Of a DNA stretch of 64,000 nt, positions 1 to 11,725 are shown one piece after another. The notes below the pieces were generated by a model. That model did no database searches, was not told the DNA's origin, and was given only the letters and a program-made list of their open reading frames with translations. The position numbers and the translations under genes are program-made. The stretch is from Pseudoalteromonas sp. T1lg23B (GTDB lineage: Bacteria; Pseudomonadota; Gammaproteobacteria; Enterobacterales; Alteromonadaceae): positions 558,429 through 622,428 of the forward strand of contig NZ_PQBZ01000034.1 of assembly GCF_002964665.1 (NCBI RefSeq), given 5' to 3'. Positions within the stretch are counted from its first letter, which is position 1; every line of letters begins with the position of its first letter.

Positions 1-2
1 GC

Positions 3-449
3 CTTTCTATCGGCACTCAGCTCAACGCTCAGCTGAAAGCTAATGCTATGCCTTGTTTCGAAGGCAAAACCAACATTGATCAATTTATCCGTGACCATAA
101 ATCTTCTTTATTTCGGGTGATTGGGTTCGCAAATAAAGTGTCCTATATCACTGGCTGCTCTGAGAGTATTCAACTCCATCATTCCGGCAAGGCCCACTCT
201 ATAGAATTGTTTGAACCCATCAGCCAAGCTAATGGCTTTTTATACGCCCTAGATAACCTATTAGCGCCAATGCAAAACTGGTCTTACTCAGGTATCAATT
301 ACGGCGATAACCAAGATGTGTTGCAAAACTTTAAAACAAAAGTAAAGGACAAAGGCGTAATTGAAGTAGACTCAGCGAACTGGTTTGGTGTGTTCAACAT
401 ATATGAGAACACCATTGCCAACGCAACTCTCTATCCTAAATCGATATAA
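3..449 (+). CDS. C-terminal part of an unknown protein, cut by the left edge
   Basis: The reading frame is open from the first bases of the window, so the ATG at 48 is probably internal and the real start lies outside. About 148 residues are visible, ending in ATLYPKSI. I do not recognise the family. There is no obvious membrane segment and no signal peptide in the visible part. It converges with the TonB-dependent receptor, with a short GC-rich hairpin between them. Confidence 0.6.
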   Translation, partial: LSIGTQLNAQLKANAMPCFEGKTNIDQFIRDHKSSLFRVIGFANKVSYITGCSESIQLHHSGKAHSIELFEPISQANGFLYALDNLLAPMQNWSYSGINYGDNQDVLQNFKTKVKDKGVIEVDSANWFGVFNIYENTIANATLYPKSI

Positions 450-457
450 TATTAATC

Positions 458-483
458 ATGGGAGGAGCTGTGCTGCCTCCCAC
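458..483. terminator. Possible terminator between convergent genes
   Basis: The arms tgggagg (459-465) and cctccca (476-482) form a 7-bp stem that can extend through a bulge, with a small loop. It lies between two convergent genes. There is no U tract on either side, so intrinsic termination is uncertain. Confidence 0.35.
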
Positions 484-510
484 CACTGTGCGATTTCAAT
501 TCTAGACAAT

Positions 511-2574
511 TTAAAATTTATAACTGATCTGAAGGCGTAAATTTCTTGGCGCTTGAAGATACCTAACAGGCGATGTCCCTCGTGCATTTGAGTGGTAATA
601 GCTGCGGTCGAACAGATTTTCAATATACACACCAAAGGAATATCGCTTAGTTTGCCTAAACACATGTAAGTTCATCGTAGTCCAGTGAGGAATTTGCTCA
701 ACCTCTGTACCATCTCCCAAAAGATTATTTGCTTGCGTATACACTTTTGACCAATGATCAACAAAGCCAGCGACACGCCAAGTATCACTTAACCGATAGA
801 CCAATCCTAACTTCAATTTATGAACTGGGATGTCTAGCACCTCTTTTATATCACCAATTTGCGCCTCATCGGGCTTTACGAATCGGTAGCTAATTTGGCC
901 TTGCCAGTGCTGCGCTTGAAATTTTAACTGATTCTCAAAGCCCATTATTGTATGCTCGCCGGTCACACGAGTTTGCCAAGTGCCAGCTATCGGATCGAGA
1001 ATTTTTTCATAAAAATTCTCTGCTTTCATAGAGTAAACTGCGGCAATATTAGCCAGTTTAATATCGTTCCAACTGAAGCTCTTACTCCAATTTAGTTCAC
1101 TCATTTTCATGGTTTGCGATTCAAGTTCATCGTCAACCACCAAATCAAACTCAAAAATTGTGGGGGGTCGAAATGCTTCACCATAGGTTATTTTAAAAGA
1201 CTCAGAAGCATTAGGCTGAAATACAATGCTTGCTCGGGGCAAGTAGGCTGAATTCGTAAAATCTTGTTGGTTATATCTAAGCCCTGCACTGGCTTTGAGA
1301 CTTTTACTTCCCCAATTAACCGTTTTCGAATATTGGGCAAATAGCGCGTGCTTTTCAGACTTCTCTTTATCTTTTGCCCACTCAGGGGGGGTAAAAAGTA
1401 CGACTTGACCAGCGATGTCTCTATATTTAACTTTTCGACCGATTTGTGTGCGCCAACCATCATAGCCAAATACCCAATCAGTTTGCTCATCAACTTGGTA
1501 TTGCCACTGCGTATTGACTCGCACTCTATCTGATGGACCTATGTCTTCTCTTTCATTGTATTGAATCAGTGCTTGGTAAGTCTGGGCATCATCGGGCACG
1601 ATGGTGGTTAAACGATCTTTTTCTTTGTATTCTCGAAAATAGCTTACCTCTACGCTGCCTCGCAATGCATCACTAAATTCTATTTGTTTACCAAGGTAAT
1701 AATTTTCATAGCCTCGCCGAGAATCATCTCCAGTTATATAGTCGTAAGCAACCGCCTCGATACCACTGACATTTTTAGAGCGGCTAATATTCATCCCCAC
1801 ATAGAAGCCTCGGTAATCCAACTTGCCATCTAATGTATAACTTTGCTCATCATTCCTGAAATTATTTGGATTAAGGTCACGCAACGCATCTTTGCTATTA
1901 CGACTAAAATCATTGGGATCCATGACAAACGACCTTAATTCGTCATAATCTTGGTCGCTTTCAAAATAGCTGGCACTTAACGCCATCGACAGGGTGTTAT
2001 ATTGATGATTAACAAGTAAGTGAGCATGCTTGGTGCCCACCTCGCCAGCGATTAAATGAAGTTCTCGCTCGCCTTGACCTAACCGCGTGATAACATTAAT
2101 GACACCTTGCGTCGCATTGCCCCCATAAAGCGTAGAATTGGGCCCCTGCAGTACCTCCACTCGCTCTATTCTGCTGGCGGGGAAATTGTTCATAATAAAA
2201 GCTTCATTGGCTAGCAGGTTTTGTACTTCCCTGCCATCAATTAGCATCAGAGTACCAGACATATTGCCAGTAAATCCTCTCTGCCCGCCCGGTAGCCAAC
2301 TCCATTGATAGAAGTAATCCATATTTGGAATACTCGCGAGAATCTCCTTCAAATCGCGCCAACCATAGTTCTCAATTTCACTTTTACCAATAACATATAC
2401 CGTTCCGGAAGAAGATAGCCAAGACTCATTTTTTCTCGCTGCAACCGTCACCTCTAGTTGTAATAGCTCCTCAACAGGTAGTGAAAATAAGCTGTGCTGT
2501 TCGTCGTCAACATTCGCCATCACACAAAATGGTATAGCAAGAAAAATAAACACAAGCGCGCGAGGATAGTTCAT
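511..2574 (-). CDS. TonB-dependent outer-membrane receptor
   Basis: A 687-residue outer-membrane active transporter. Residues 1-20 form a Sec signal peptide (MNYPRALVFIFLAIPFCVMA). A plug domain follows (about 45-170), with the family signatures LMLIDGREV, RVEVLQGPNSTLYGGNA and GVINVITR. The remainder is a beta-barrel ending in an aromatic residue (LQISYKF), as needed for barrel assembly. The N-terminal stretch LFSLPVEELLQLEVTVAA is common in receptors related to the vitamin B12/siderophore group. No TonB, ExbB/D, ABC transporter or substrate enzyme lies nearby, so the substrate cannot be read from context. Confidence 0.9.
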   Translation of the reverse strand: MNYPRALVFIFLAIPFCVMANVDDEQHSLFSLPVEELLQLEVTVAARKNESWLSSSGTVYVIGKSEIENYGWRDLKEILASIPNMDYFYQWSWLPGGQRGFTGNMSGTLMLIDGREVQNLLANEAFIMNNFPASRIERVEVLQGPNSTLYGGNATQGVINVITRLGQGERELHLIAGEVGTKHAHLLVNHQYNTLSMALSASYFESDQDYDELRSFVMDPNDFSRNSKDALRDLNPNNFRNDEQSYTLDGKLDYRGFYVGMNISRSKNVSGIEAVAYDYITGDDSRRGYENYYLGKQIEFSDALRGSVEVSYFREYKEKDRLTTIVPDDAQTYQALIQYNEREDIGPSDRVRVNTQWQYQVDEQTDWVFGYDGWRTQIGRKVKYRDIAGQVVLFTPPEWAKDKEKSEKHALFAQYSKTVNWGSKSLKASAGLRYNQQDFTNSAYLPRASIVFQPNASESFKITYGEAFRPPTIFEFDLVVDDELESQTMKMSELNWSKSFSWNDIKLANIAAVYSMKAENFYEKILDPIAGTWQTRVTGEHTIMGFENQLKFQAQHWQGQISYRFVKPDEAQIGDIKEVLDIPVHKLKLGLVYRLSDTWRVAGFVDHWSKVYTQANNLLGDGTEVEQIPHWTTMNLHVFRQTKRYSFGVYIENLFDRSYYHSNARGTSPVRYLQAPRNLRLQISYKF

Positions 2575-2753
2575 AGACCACTAAAGCACTTAATTGAAAG
2601 GGGTTGTTCAAAAGTATAGTACATACGCTGTAATGCTAAAGCATTTGAGCTATTTTCATGTTGGTAGGTCGTTAATGAACTACAGTTAAGTGGCGTTACC
2701 ATCCAAGGCCAGAAGTTGCAGCTTTGTCATACCCCTATTCAAAGGAACTCTAT

Positions 2754-3539
2754 ATGTTAAGAACAACAATAAGCCCTATTTTCTGGTTGACTCTTTTGCT
2801 GAGCGTAACCAGTTTGAACATATTCGCTACGCCACAACCCACCACAACCGAAGATCATCAAAAAACTCAACCTGTGATCAAATGCCCGACCAACCCCGAT
2901 GATTACAATCGCTTTGCTTTATGCGCAACCGCCACATGCTGGACATTAGATGGTGTTGCCTATTGCAAATGCCAAGTATTAAACGAGCAAAGTATTTCGA
3001 TTAGCTTTGATTACCTAGAAAATGGAAAAAATAAAAATATCTGTGACTTACTCTTACAAGGCAAAGAGAACCAATTTACAGTGAGCACCTATGCCACACC
3101 AAGACAAATCGAAACCGACTATGACCCCGAAACCGAAAAATTAGGGCCACCGCTCGGATTTTACACTTGCTCAGGGCAGGATAGCCAAGCCGCTTATAGC
3201 GCTCAGTGCGACGGCGGTGTGTGTTTTAATAGCACCCAAGGTTCTAATTTCCCAGGGCTTGGTCATATTAAAGACAATGAGATTGTCTGCTCCTGCCCGC
3301 CCAGTAAAAATCCGACCAAACGCTTTCAAATAGCAGGCCCATGGCTATGCGAACCGGGTGCTGCAAACGACAACAACGAGTGCTGCGATAAGGATTACTA
3401 CAATGAAATGTGCTCTGTCACCAGTGTATCTACAACTGGCACAAAGCTAGCGGTCGGTGCACCTGCCGGTGGTGCTGCTACTCTTTCAAAACTTCTTGAT
3501 GGCAGTGTTCCATCCTTGAACGCCTGCCGATTCAAATAA
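2754..3539 (+). CDS. Cysteine-rich secreted protein of unknown function
   Basis: I chose the ATG at 2754 because AAAGGA (2741-2746) sits about 7 bases upstream; an upstream TTG at 2724 would also be in frame. The 261-residue product starts with a signal peptide (MLRTTISPIFWLTLLLSVTSLNIFA). The mature chain has about 16 cysteines, in patterns such as LCATATCW, YCKC, QCDGGVCF, VCSCPP and ECCDKDYYNEMC. An even, high cysteine count in an exported protein suggests several disulphides and a periplasmic or extracellular site. The C-terminus has a low-complexity Gly/Ala stretch (AVGAPAGGAATLS). I recognise no family. Confidence 0.75.
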   Translation: MLRTTISPIFWLTLLLSVTSLNIFATPQPTTTEDHQKTQPVIKCPTNPDDYNRFALCATATCWTLDGVAYCKCQVLNEQSISISFDYLENGKNKNICDLLLQGKENQFTVSTYATPRQIETDYDPETEKLGPPLGFYTCSGQDSQAAYSAQCDGGVCFNSTQGSNFPGLGHIKDNEIVCSCPPSKNPTKRFQIAGPWLCEPGAANDNNECCDKDYYNEMCSVTSVSTTGTKLAVGAPAGGAATLSKLLDGSVPSLNACRFK

Positions 3540-3550
3540 TCGACACGCTC

Positions 3551-3592
3551 GATACGGTGGTGAGATATAAGTTAATAACGACCCACCGTATC
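3551..3592. terminator. Possible terminator hairpin between convergent genes
   Basis: Perfect 10-bp inverted repeat, gatacggtgg (3551-3560) and ccaccgtatc (3583-3592), with a 22-base loop. It lies between the cysteine-rich protein gene and the convergent DUF1289 gene. No U tract follows, so its role as a terminator is only suggested by position. Confidence 0.35.
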
Positions 3593-3821
3593 ACGTTTTC
3601 ATATAGCGGCTACTTATGTGTATTGGCGTCCCCATGGCTTCTTTCCGTTGCTTACCGCGCGCCAATATATGCTGCCGCTGCACTGTATCCGCCTTACCCC
3701 ATGCGAGGATTTCAGCTAACGTTCTGCCACAACCTAAACATATATCTTTGTCATTCAAACAGCAGTTCCTCACACAAGGCGACTCTACTGGTTGATTTTC
3801 ACCATATGGATGTTTACTCAT
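3591..3821 (-). CDS. DUF1289 family protein
   Basis: A 76-residue protein with the DUF1289 signature: SPCVRNCCLNDKDICLGCGRT near residues 14-34, then a conserved acidic/aromatic segment (LAEILAWGKAD) and a basic helix. The cysteine set, including CLGC, suggests a metal or Fe-S site, but the family function is unknown to me. A strong GGAGG lies at 3828-3832 upstream of the ATG. It stands alone, convergent with the cysteine-rich protein gene. Confidence 0.85.
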   Translation of the reverse strand: MSKHPYGENQPVESPCVRNCCLNDKDICLGCGRTLAEILAWGKADTVQRQHILARGKQRKEAMGTPIHISSRYMKT

Positions 3822-4175
3822 AATTCCGCCTCCTATATTAACTATATAAGAGATAATAAGAGATCGTTTGATTTAAAATCTCTGGCTGGGCTAATTCCTT
3901 AAGCTTTAGACCCACGTCCTAACACTCTTTACCAATATCCCTACCAACCAGACGGTAAGCTTCTAACAGTGAAGTCACTGCATTCAATACTCATAGCCAC
4001 ATCTCTACGCAAACACAATTAACACTAAGCGCTACAAATCCACTCTCTGAAAGCCACAAAAACCATTGGCAAACACATAAAGAAACAAAAAATTAAAATA
4101 ATTGACCAAAAACACCACAACACTGTAACATAAAAACCCGTAATCGGGACTTATTAAATCTAACAAGGAATGAAA
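3822..4175. other. Intergenic region, no gene seen
   Basis: About 350 AT-rich bases between the divergent DUF1289 and DUF6973-like genes. It should hold both promoters. I see no convincing ORF, long inverted repeat or RNA gene. Confidence 0.5.
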
Positions 4176-4970
4176 ATGAAAAAACTAACAGTAATTACAA
4201 TGAGTGTTGCACTTTCTTTCGGCGCTAACTACACATTTGCGAATGGAGAAAATTTATCCTCTAGCATCGAGCTGGGCAGTGCACTCCAGCAAAGCAATAT
4301 AACTTCAATAATGGGCAACGCCAAGTATGCATCACTTCCACACTCTCAGTCTAAGGCGCGGTTCTACGAATTTATTGAGCAAACAAAACAGCAAAACCCA
4401 CACCTTTCTGTTGAAGACATTGTCTCTTTAATCGATAACATGCCAAACGGTTTTCAACAAGGACAGATGCACGCTTTGAATCAGGGCTCTGTCAACATTC
4501 AAGCTTCTTATGAAGTCATTCGTTCTCAATGGAACAGCTTAAATACCTATGAAAAAGCGTTAGTAGTTGCAAGTCCAGCAAACGCATACATAACCGATAT
4601 AACTAAAGACAAAGCGTATACTTATACAAATAATGAGTATGGCTTCAATGGTCTCGGCGATGAGTCCGATGCATTCAGACACGCTATTTGGAATGCCTTA
4701 ATGAGCAAATACATCAGTGAGTTTTGGGCCTATCAGTTTGCCACAGCGCACGAACAAAAATCACAAGAAGAGCTAAATAAAGTAGCCAGAGATGGAAACT
4801 TAGAAAGTGAGCACCAAAAAATGGATTTGCACAATAACAAAGAAGGACGTGATTGTTGGCATTGGAATGACTCGATTGTATATACTTCAGATGATACATT
4901 GATAGCGCGCGTACGCGATAAGGTTAAATCAAATCAGAGAGTTACTGGTCAGCTATATTGGCTTAACTAA
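4176..4970 (+). CDS. Secreted protein with a DUF6973-like domain
   Basis: I chose the second ATG (4176) because AAGGA at 4165-4169 is correctly spaced for it and would abut the ATG at 4170. The 264-residue product has a Sec signal peptide ([22 protein letters not shown]). The C-terminal third carries D165[12 protein letters not shown]192-E193 and [11 protein letters not shown] (216-226). This spacing of D/H/N residues matches my memory of the DUF6973 domain, which also occurs at the ends of some large secreted or polymorphic-toxin proteins. These residues look like a catalytic or metal-binding set, but no activity is established here. A predicted lipoprotein follows 27 bases downstream and is probably co-transcribed. 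Confidence 0.7.
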   Translation: MKKLTVITMSVALSFGANYTFANGENLSSSIELGSALQQSNITSIMGNAKYASLPHSQSKARFYEFIEQTKQQNPHLSVEDIVSLIDNMPNGFQQGQMHALNQGSVNIQASYEVIRSQWNSLNTYEKALVVASPANAYITDITKDKAYTYTNNEYGFNGLGDESDAFRHAIWNALMSKYISEFWAYQFATAHEQKSQEELNKVARDGNLESEHQKMDLHNNKEGRDCWHWNDSIVYTSDDTLIARVRDKVKSNQRVTGQLYWLN

Positions 4971-4997
4971 GTCTCTAAGCAACCCGTGAGGTAAAAA

Positions 4998-5357
4998 ATG
5001 AAAGTTACTAATTTAGTCAGTGTATTACTAATTTCTATGTCATTCATGGGTTGCCAACCTTCTCCTATCGGCGTGTCTGTTATTATAAAAAATAGCGCAG
5101 AACACAGCCAGGCTTTGCAGTTCTATACCGTGAACAATGAGGTACTAAATACATTTTCTGTTGCAGCAAAAAGCACTAAAGAAATTTTTGTACCAGCAAA
5201 GTTGATTAATGATGCTATTGCGCAACAGGGCCATTCGGTTGGTGATTTAACACTGAAATCCAATACATCTCAGACTAGCCACCTCATATGTGGTTATATC
5301 GAGGTAGCTACTAACAAAGTATGTGGAAAAGCAAAGTTTCAGATCAATTTGGATTGA
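4998..5357 (+). CDS. Small predicted lipoprotein downstream of the DUF6973-like gene
   Basis: A 119-residue protein with a lipoprotein signal: hydrophobic segment then SFMGC at 15-19 (Phe at -3 is unusual). Gln at +2 would favour the outer membrane. The mature part looks like a small beta-rich domain, with two further cysteines near the end (LICGY and KVCGK) that could pair. A ribosome site (GAGG) precedes the ATG. It follows the DUF6973-like gene by 27 bases and ends before a strong terminator, so the two form a likely bicistronic unit. I do not recognise the family. Confidence 0.7.
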   Translation: MKVTNLVSVLLISMSFMGCQPSPIGVSVIIKNSAEHSQALQFYTVNNEVLNTFSVAAKSTKEIFVPAKLINDAIAQQGHSVGDLTLKSNTSQTSHLICGYIEVATNKVCGKAKFQINLD

Positions 5358-5382
5358 GATTATACCTTTATCGATACAAAAC

Positions 5383-5412
5383 AAAACGCCCGAGTTGTAT
5401 CGGGCGTTTTTA
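5383..5412. terminator. Bidirectional rho-independent terminator
   Basis: Perfect 11-bp stem, aaaacgcccga (5383-5393) and tcgggcgtttt (5400-5410), with a 6-base loop. T-rich on the plus side and A-rich on the other, so it can serve both the lipoprotein gene and the convergent serS. Confidence 0.9.
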
Positions 5413-5435
5413 TAATTTTTTGATACGAAGTTAAG

Positions 5436-6740
<1,305 letters not shown>

Positions 6741-6746
6741 CTATAT

Positions 6747-7127
6747 TTAACCTTTTTGCATGACCAAGCAAAGGCCCAACCAAGCCATAAAAATACACAC
6801 AACCACGTTGAGTGTGACATTAAGAGCCATTTTCATGATCTGTCCCTGCTGGAGTAACAGCACAGAATCCATCGAAAATGTAGAAAAAGTCGTTAATGCG
6901 CCTAAGAAGCCAATACCTATCAAGGTTTTGGCTGGGCTAACGGTAATAATTTGTTTTTCTATTAAACCGAAAAGAACACCCATTAACAATGAACCGAGAA
7001 TATTAACGGTCAATGTACCAAAAGGGAATCCCTTACCGAACAGTTTTAACATCATATCATTTATGAAGAATCGTAAACAGGCGCCTGCGGCACCTCCAAG
7101 CGCTATTGTGAGATACATTTTAATCAT
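6747..7127 (-). CDS. crcB: Fluoride channel CrcB (Fluc)
   Basis: A small inner-membrane channel that exports fluoride as a dual-topology dimer. The 126 residues form four hydrophobic segments. Family signatures include [30 protein letters not shown] (the conserved Asn) and [15 protein letters not shown] (the Phe box and the central Na+ site region). Its start overlaps the end of rarA by 8 bases, so translation is probably coupled. There is no room for a fluoride riboswitch directly upstream. Confidence 0.95.
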   Translation of the reverse strand: MIKMYLTIALGGAAGACLRFFINDMMLKLFGKGFPFGTLTVNILGSLLMGVLFGLIEKQIITVSPAKTLIGIGFLGALTTFSTFSMDSVLLLQQGQIMKMALNVTLNVVVCIFMAWLGLCLVMQKG

Positions 7128-8460
7128 TTTGATATCTTTTAGTATCGCTTTGTAGGTTCTGCTGCTGCAGATACTCTAATTTAGACTTGATCTGCTTTTC
7201 AAGGCCTCGATCCGTTGGGTGATAATACTGCTTGTCTTTAATCTGTTCGGGAAAATAGTTCTCGCCAGCGGCAAAAGCGCCTGGTTCGTTGTGCGCATAG
7301 CGATATTCTTCACCATAGCCTAGTTCTTTCATCAAAGCGGTCGGCGCATTTCTCAAGTGCAATGGCACCTCATAGTCTGGATCACTGGCCGCGTCTTGTT
7401 GTGCCTGATTAAAAGCCATGTAGACTGCATTACTTTTAGCAGCACTGGCCAGATAAATCGTCGCTTGAGCAATTGCGCGCTCACCTTCACTAGGGCCAAC
7501 TCTTTGATAAATATCCCAAGCATTTAAGGCTACTTGCATGGCGCGAGGGTCTGCATTACCTATATCCTCAGTAGCTATGGCCAGCAGTCGTCTTGCAACA
7601 TACAGTGGGTCACCGCCACCAGCCAGTATCCTGCAATACCAATATAAAGCGGCGTCCGGACTACTGCCTCTGACTGACTTATGGAACGCGGAGATTAAAT
7701 CGTAATAAATATCCCCACCCTTGTCATACTTCGCTAAATGACTTGGTAACACATGACTTAATACATCAGAGTCGATGACTACCTGATTTCCATTACGCTC
7801 AGCCAAGTCTATCGCTTGCTCTAACAAGTTTAGAACCTTGCGAGCATCTCCAGTACTCGCTTTGGCTATTGCCAAAAGGGCATCTGAAGGTATGTCGATT
7901 ACCAGCTTTTTGAGCTGCTCATCGTGCTCAATTGCTCTTGTTAATACTGTGACAAGCTCATCTTCTGTAAGCACTTTTAGGGTATAAACACGAGTACGAG
8001 ACAAAATTGCGTTATTTAAAGCAAAACTTGGATTCTCTGTGGTAGCACCGATGAAGATAAACGTGCCATCTTCAATATGTGGTAAGAACGCATCTTGTTG
8101 AGATTTATTAAATCTATGCACTTCATCTACGAACAGTAAAGTCCTGCGCCCTTGAGCCAAACGCCCTTTTGCTTCACTCACGGCTTCACGTATTTCTTTT
8201 ACACCAGATGTAACAGCTGACAACTGGGTTAACTCTGCATTGGCGTGATGAGCTATCACCTGAGCCAGTGTGGTTTTACCCACCCCAGGTGGACCCCAGA
8301 CAATTAAACTGTGGCAATGGCCCGCTGTAATGGCTTTGTATAACGGCTGTTCTGGGCTGAGAATATGTGACTGCCCAATGTATTGGGCTAGGCAAGTTGG
8401 CCGCATTCGAGCGGCCAAAGGTCTTACATCTGGTGCAAAGTCAAAACCAAGGCTCGTCAA
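7120..8460 (-). CDS. rarA: Replication-associated recombination protein A (RarA/MgsA)
   Basis: A clamp-loader-like AAA+ ATPase acting at stalled replication forks. The 446 residues match the family. Walker A is GPPGVGKTT, Walker B is [11 protein letters not shown], sensor 1 lies in [11 protein letters not shown] and the arginine finger region is [10 protein letters not shown]. The C-terminal tetramerisation domain shows the conserved [15 protein letters not shown]. It lies 5 bases after lolA and overlaps crcB, within the ftsK cluster. Confidence 0.97.
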   Translation of the reverse strand: MTSLGFDFAPDVRPLAARMRPTCLAQYIGQSHILSPEQPLYKAITAGHCHSLIVWGPPGVGKTTLAQVIAHHANAELTQLSAVTSGVKEIREAVSEAKGRLAQGRRTLLFVDEVHRFNKSQQDAFLPHIEDGTFIFIGATTENPSFALNNAILSRTRVYTLKVLTEDELVTVLTRAIEHDEQLKKLVIDIPSDALLAIAKASTGDARKVLNLLEQAIDLAERNGNQVVIDSDVLSHVLPSHLAKYDKGGDIYYDLISAFHKSVRGSSPDAALYWYCRILAGGGDPLYVARRLLAIATEDIGNADPRAMQVALNAWDIYQRVGPSEGERAIAQATIYLASAAKSNAVYMAFNQAQQDAASDPDYEVPLHLRNAPTALMKELGYGEEYRYAHNEPGAFAAGENYFPEQIKDKQYYHPTDRGLEKQIKSKLEYLQQQNLQSDTKRYQND

Positions 8461-8465
8461 AATAG

Positions 8466-9101
8466 TTACTCGCCTTGAGTTTGATCGTCAACAACTACGC
8501 CCTGAGGCACTGTGAAACTAAATAAGGCGTCTGCTAATTCCTTATTTAATTGTCCATCATGAAAGCTAAACGTTGACGTTTGTCCAGAGACATCTTTGAC
8601 ACTCACCGAGTGTAAACTATGCTGCTGTGAAAATTGTACTTCGAGCGTTTCTACTTGTGACTCAACACCCTCGTTTGGTTTTATTAGATAACCAGAACCA
8701 GATTGGCTAACTTGATACTTAGCCCATTGCTCATCTGCGCGCGTCGTCAAAAGCACAAATGGCGTTGTATCAATCAGCCCTTCGGAGTTCATGACCGTTA
8801 CTTGTTCAGCAAACATGTCGTAGTAATAGGTTTTAACCCCATCAGAAACAAACAGAGTCTCATCAGGCTGAGTTTGCTGCCAACGTATTTTTAGTGGGTG
8901 AGCCAGCGCAATGTTACCCGACCCCTGCTGTAATATATTGCCGTGCTCATCAGATACTTGCTGAGAAAAAGTCGCTTGAAAAGTATTGATGTGCGCGAGC
9001 TTTTCTTTGAGCTCGCTCGAAGCGTCAGCCATTGAATTAGCGCTTAGAGTTAAACCTAAAGCAACTACAACAGATTTAGATACATACTTTGTTAAATTCA
9101 T
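8466..9101 (-). CDS. lolA: Outer-membrane lipoprotein carrier LolA
   Basis: A periplasmic chaperone that carries lipoproteins from LolCDE to LolB. The 211 residues start with a Sec signal peptide ending near ANSMA. The mature part has the family features [30 protein letters not shown] and [19 protein letters not shown]. Its ATG overlaps the ftsK stop codon by one base (TAATG), which suggests translational coupling. Confidence 0.95.
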   Translation of the reverse strand: MNLTKYVSKSVVVALGLTLSANSMADASSELKEKLAHINTFQATFSQQVSDEHGNILQQGSGNIALAHPLKIRWQQTQPDETLFVSDGVKTYYYDMFAEQVTVMNSEGLIDTTPFVLLTTRADEQWAKYQVSQSGSGYLIKPNEGVESQVETLEVQFSQQHSLHSVSVKDVSGQTSTFSFHDGQLNKELADALFSFTVPQGVVVDDQTQGE

Positions 9102-11659
9102 TAATTTGCTCCACCTCTTGGTACAAGAACTTCTCGCGCACCGTTATGTCCCGGTGCACTCACGACACCAGAAGCTTCCATTTGTTCTACTAAACGCGCG
9201 GCACGGTTGTAACCAACACGTAATTTGCGTTGCACACTCGATACCGACACTTTGCCCGATTCAATCACAAAGCCCACCGCCTCATCATAAAGAGGGTCCG
9301 ATTCATCATCTGAGCCCTCAGGTGCTTCTCCGGGCAAGAGAATATCTTCTGCGGCATCGCCACAGAGAATTTCTTCAATATAGTTTGGCTTACCACGCGC
9401 CTTCCAATCACTCACCACAGCATGTACTTCATGGTCGTCAACAAAGGCTCCATGAACACGTATTGGCACACTGGTTCCAGGTGGCAGATACAACATATCA
9501 CCCATACCTAAGAGATTCTCGGCACCTTGTTGATCCAAGATTGTTCTCGAGTCTATTTTGCTGGATACCTGAAACGCCATACGAGTTGGGATATTCGCTT
9601 TAATCAAGCCGGTAATAACATCAACTGAAGGGCGCTGTGTTGCCAATACCAAGTGAATACCTGCGGCACGGGCTTTTTGTGCGATTCGCGCAATGAGCTC
9701 TTCTACCTTTTTGCCAACAATCATCATCATGTCAGCAAATTCATCTATCACGACAACGATACTAGGTAACTTATCAAGCTCTTGTGGACCCGTTGCCATA
9801 CCATCTGTGTCTTTAAATAATGGATCGAGTATAGGATGACCTGCCGCTTTGGCATCCAACACCTTCTGATTGTACCCTTTCAAATTACGTACGCCCAGCG
9901 CGGACATCAACTTATAGCGACGCTCCATCTCGCCAACACACCAACGCAACGCATTGGATGCCTCTTTCATGTCCGTTACAACCTCACACAATAAGTGTGG
10001 TATGCCTTCATAAACTGACAATTCAAGCATTTTAGGATCAATCATGATCATGCGCACATCTTCAGGCGGTGACTTGTACAGCAAGCTTAATATCATAACA
10101 TTAACGCCCACTGACTTACCTGAGCCGGTTGTCCCTGCAACCAGTAAGTGCGGCATTTTTGCTAAGTCAGCAACCACCGGTTGACCTGCAATGTCTTTAC
10201 CTAAAACCATGGTCAATGGGGAGGCATTTTGCTCAAATTTTGGGGCGTTAATAACTTCGGATAAGCGAACAATCTCTCTATGCTTATTAGGCAGTTCTAG
10301 ACCCACATAAGTTTTGCCGGGAATAACTTCAACAACTCGCACACTGACCGCTGATAACGAGCGTGCCAAGTCTTTTGCAAGCCCGCTTATTTTCGCCACT
10401 TTAATACCAGGTGCTAGATCTAGTTCGAAGCGCGTTACCACTGGGCCTGGATACACTCCGACCACACTTGCTTGAATATTAAAGTCGAGTAATTTCACTT
10501 CAACTAGGCGCGATACAGCATCCAACTCTTCTTTTGAGATTGGATTCTTCTGCTTATCTGGCCTATCCAATAAGTCCAACGAAGGCAAAGGGTCCATTGG
10601 CGGACGTTCTTCAAGTAACGCTTCAAACTTTTCCTTGGCAGTTGGCGGTGGAGTATAAGTTGACTGTGATTGCTCTGATCGACTTTGTTTTAGCGGTCTT
10701 GCCGGAGAGACAACAGTCGTTTGTTTCACTTCATGCTCGGAAGTTGAAGAAGCCGCAGATTCATCCAGTGCATTCAACGCAGATGCTGTATCAAACCCTT
10801 CATCATCAATCGCTGAAAAGTTAATCTCCTGTTCTAAAATGTCATCTAGCTCGTCGAACACGTTTGATTGTGTATGTGATTGGCTAGCATTTGGCTGTGC
10901 TTCAGAGTCTGCTTTTTTGGAAAATAACTTATCTTTTAAGCTTAGTAACTTAGGTTTTTGCTTTTGTTCTGATTCATCATCTGGATGAACATCTAGGTCC
11001 TGCTGTTCTATTGCCATGTCTGCAATATTTGTTACGTCTGGCTCATGCTGACTTTCAGAAGTAATACGCGCTTGTCGCTGTGCAAACTTTGCCGATAACC
11101 AGCGGAACAGTTGAACAACTTTTTCCCCTAAGTAATCAACAAACTCAACCCAAGACACGCCTGTTAGCAAAGTCAAACCTGCGAAGAAAAAGCACAGGAG
11201 TAAAATAGATGTGCCGGTAAAATTGAACGCGGGCATCATCGCTCCTGCAACGACATCCCCTACGACACCACCTGAGGACACGCTAAAAATATCATCAAAG
11301 TTAATACTACTGATCGCACTAGCTGAGGTAACGAATAACGTTAGCCCAATCACACGTAGGCCCAATGTCGTATAATCTAGCTGTAGAATTTTATGTGGTT
11401 TTTTGAATACTAGATAGCCAAGAATTTGAATCGCTGCTGGCACCAAAAAAGCCAGCCAACCTAAGCTGACTAGTAAAATATCCGCGACCCAAGCTCCCGC
11501 TGAACCTGTAATATTATTGACCTGAACATATTCACTTGTTTGTGACCACGCTGGGTCAGCTGGATCAAAGCTAATCAAAGCACACAAAATGAAAATTGCG
11601 GCTGCTGTACTAATAATTAACCCAGTTTCAAGGAGGCGTTGTACACCATTTAGACGCAT
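9101..11659 (-). CDS. ftsK: DNA translocase FtsK
   Basis: A septum-bound ATPase that pumps chromosome ends through the closing septum and activates XerCD. The 852 residues comprise an N-terminal membrane domain (about 20-180, four helices), a Pro/Ser/Glu-rich linker (about 200-350) shorter than in Escherichia coli, then alpha/beta motor domains with Walker [11 protein letters not shown] and Walker [13 protein letters not shown]. The C-terminal winged-helix gamma domain ([23 protein letters not shown]) reads orienting DNA sequences. First gene of the cluster with lolA, rarA, crcB and serS; lrp lies upstream on the same strand. Confidence 0.98.
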   Translation of the reverse strand: MRLNGVQRLLETGLIISTAAAIFILCALISFDPADPAWSQTSEYVQVNNITGSAGAWVADILLVSLGWLAFLVPAAIQILGYLVFKKPHKILQLDYTTLGLRVIGLTLFVTSASAISSINFDDIFSVSSGGVVGDVVAGAMMPAFNFTGTSILLLCFFFAGLTLLTGVSWVEFVDYLGEKVVQLFRWLSAKFAQRQARITSESQHEPDVTNIADMAIEQQDLDVHPDDESEQKQKPKLLSLKDKLFSKKADSEAQPNASQSHTQSNVFDELDDILEQEINFSAIDDEGFDTASALNALDESAASSTSEHEVKQTTVVSPARPLKQSRSEQSQSTYTPPPTAKEKFEALLEERPPMDPLPSLDLLDRPDKQKNPISKEELDAVSRLVEVKLLDFNIQASVVGVYPGPVVTRFELDLAPGIKVAKISGLAKDLARSLSAVSVRVVEVIPGKTYVGLELPNKHREIVRLSEVINAPKFEQNASPLTMVLGKDIAGQPVVADLAKMPHLLVAGTTGSGKSVGVNVMILSLLYKSPPEDVRMIMIDPKMLELSVYEGIPHLLCEVVTDMKEASNALRWCVGEMERRYKLMSALGVRNLKGYNQKVLDAKAAGHPILDPLFKDTDGMATGPQELDKLPSIVVVIDEFADMMMIVGKKVEELIARIAQKARAAGIHLVLATQRPSVDVITGLIKANIPTRMAFQVSSKIDSRTILDQQGAENLLGMGDMLYLPPGTSVPIRVHGAFVDDHEVHAVVSDWKARGKPNYIEEILCGDAAEDILLPGEAPEGSDDESDPLYDEAVGFVIESGKVSVSSVQRKLRVGYNRAARLVEQMEASGVVSAPGHNGAREVLVPRGGAN

Positions 11660-11725
11660 GCTGGCGTTTTCCCCATTTTTGTTCTTTTATTAACAATTTA
11701 TTGCCACACCTTACCAAGAAATGGC

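Noticed and set aside
3557..3823. 88-residue plus-strand ORF opposite the DUF1289 gene
   Set aside because: The opposite strand encodes a recognisable domain with GGAGG; this frame has neither.
8986..9603. 205-residue plus-strand ORF across lolA and ftsK
   Set aside because: It is antisense to two certain genes, with a His/Leu-rich composition typical of a shadow frame and no ribosome site.
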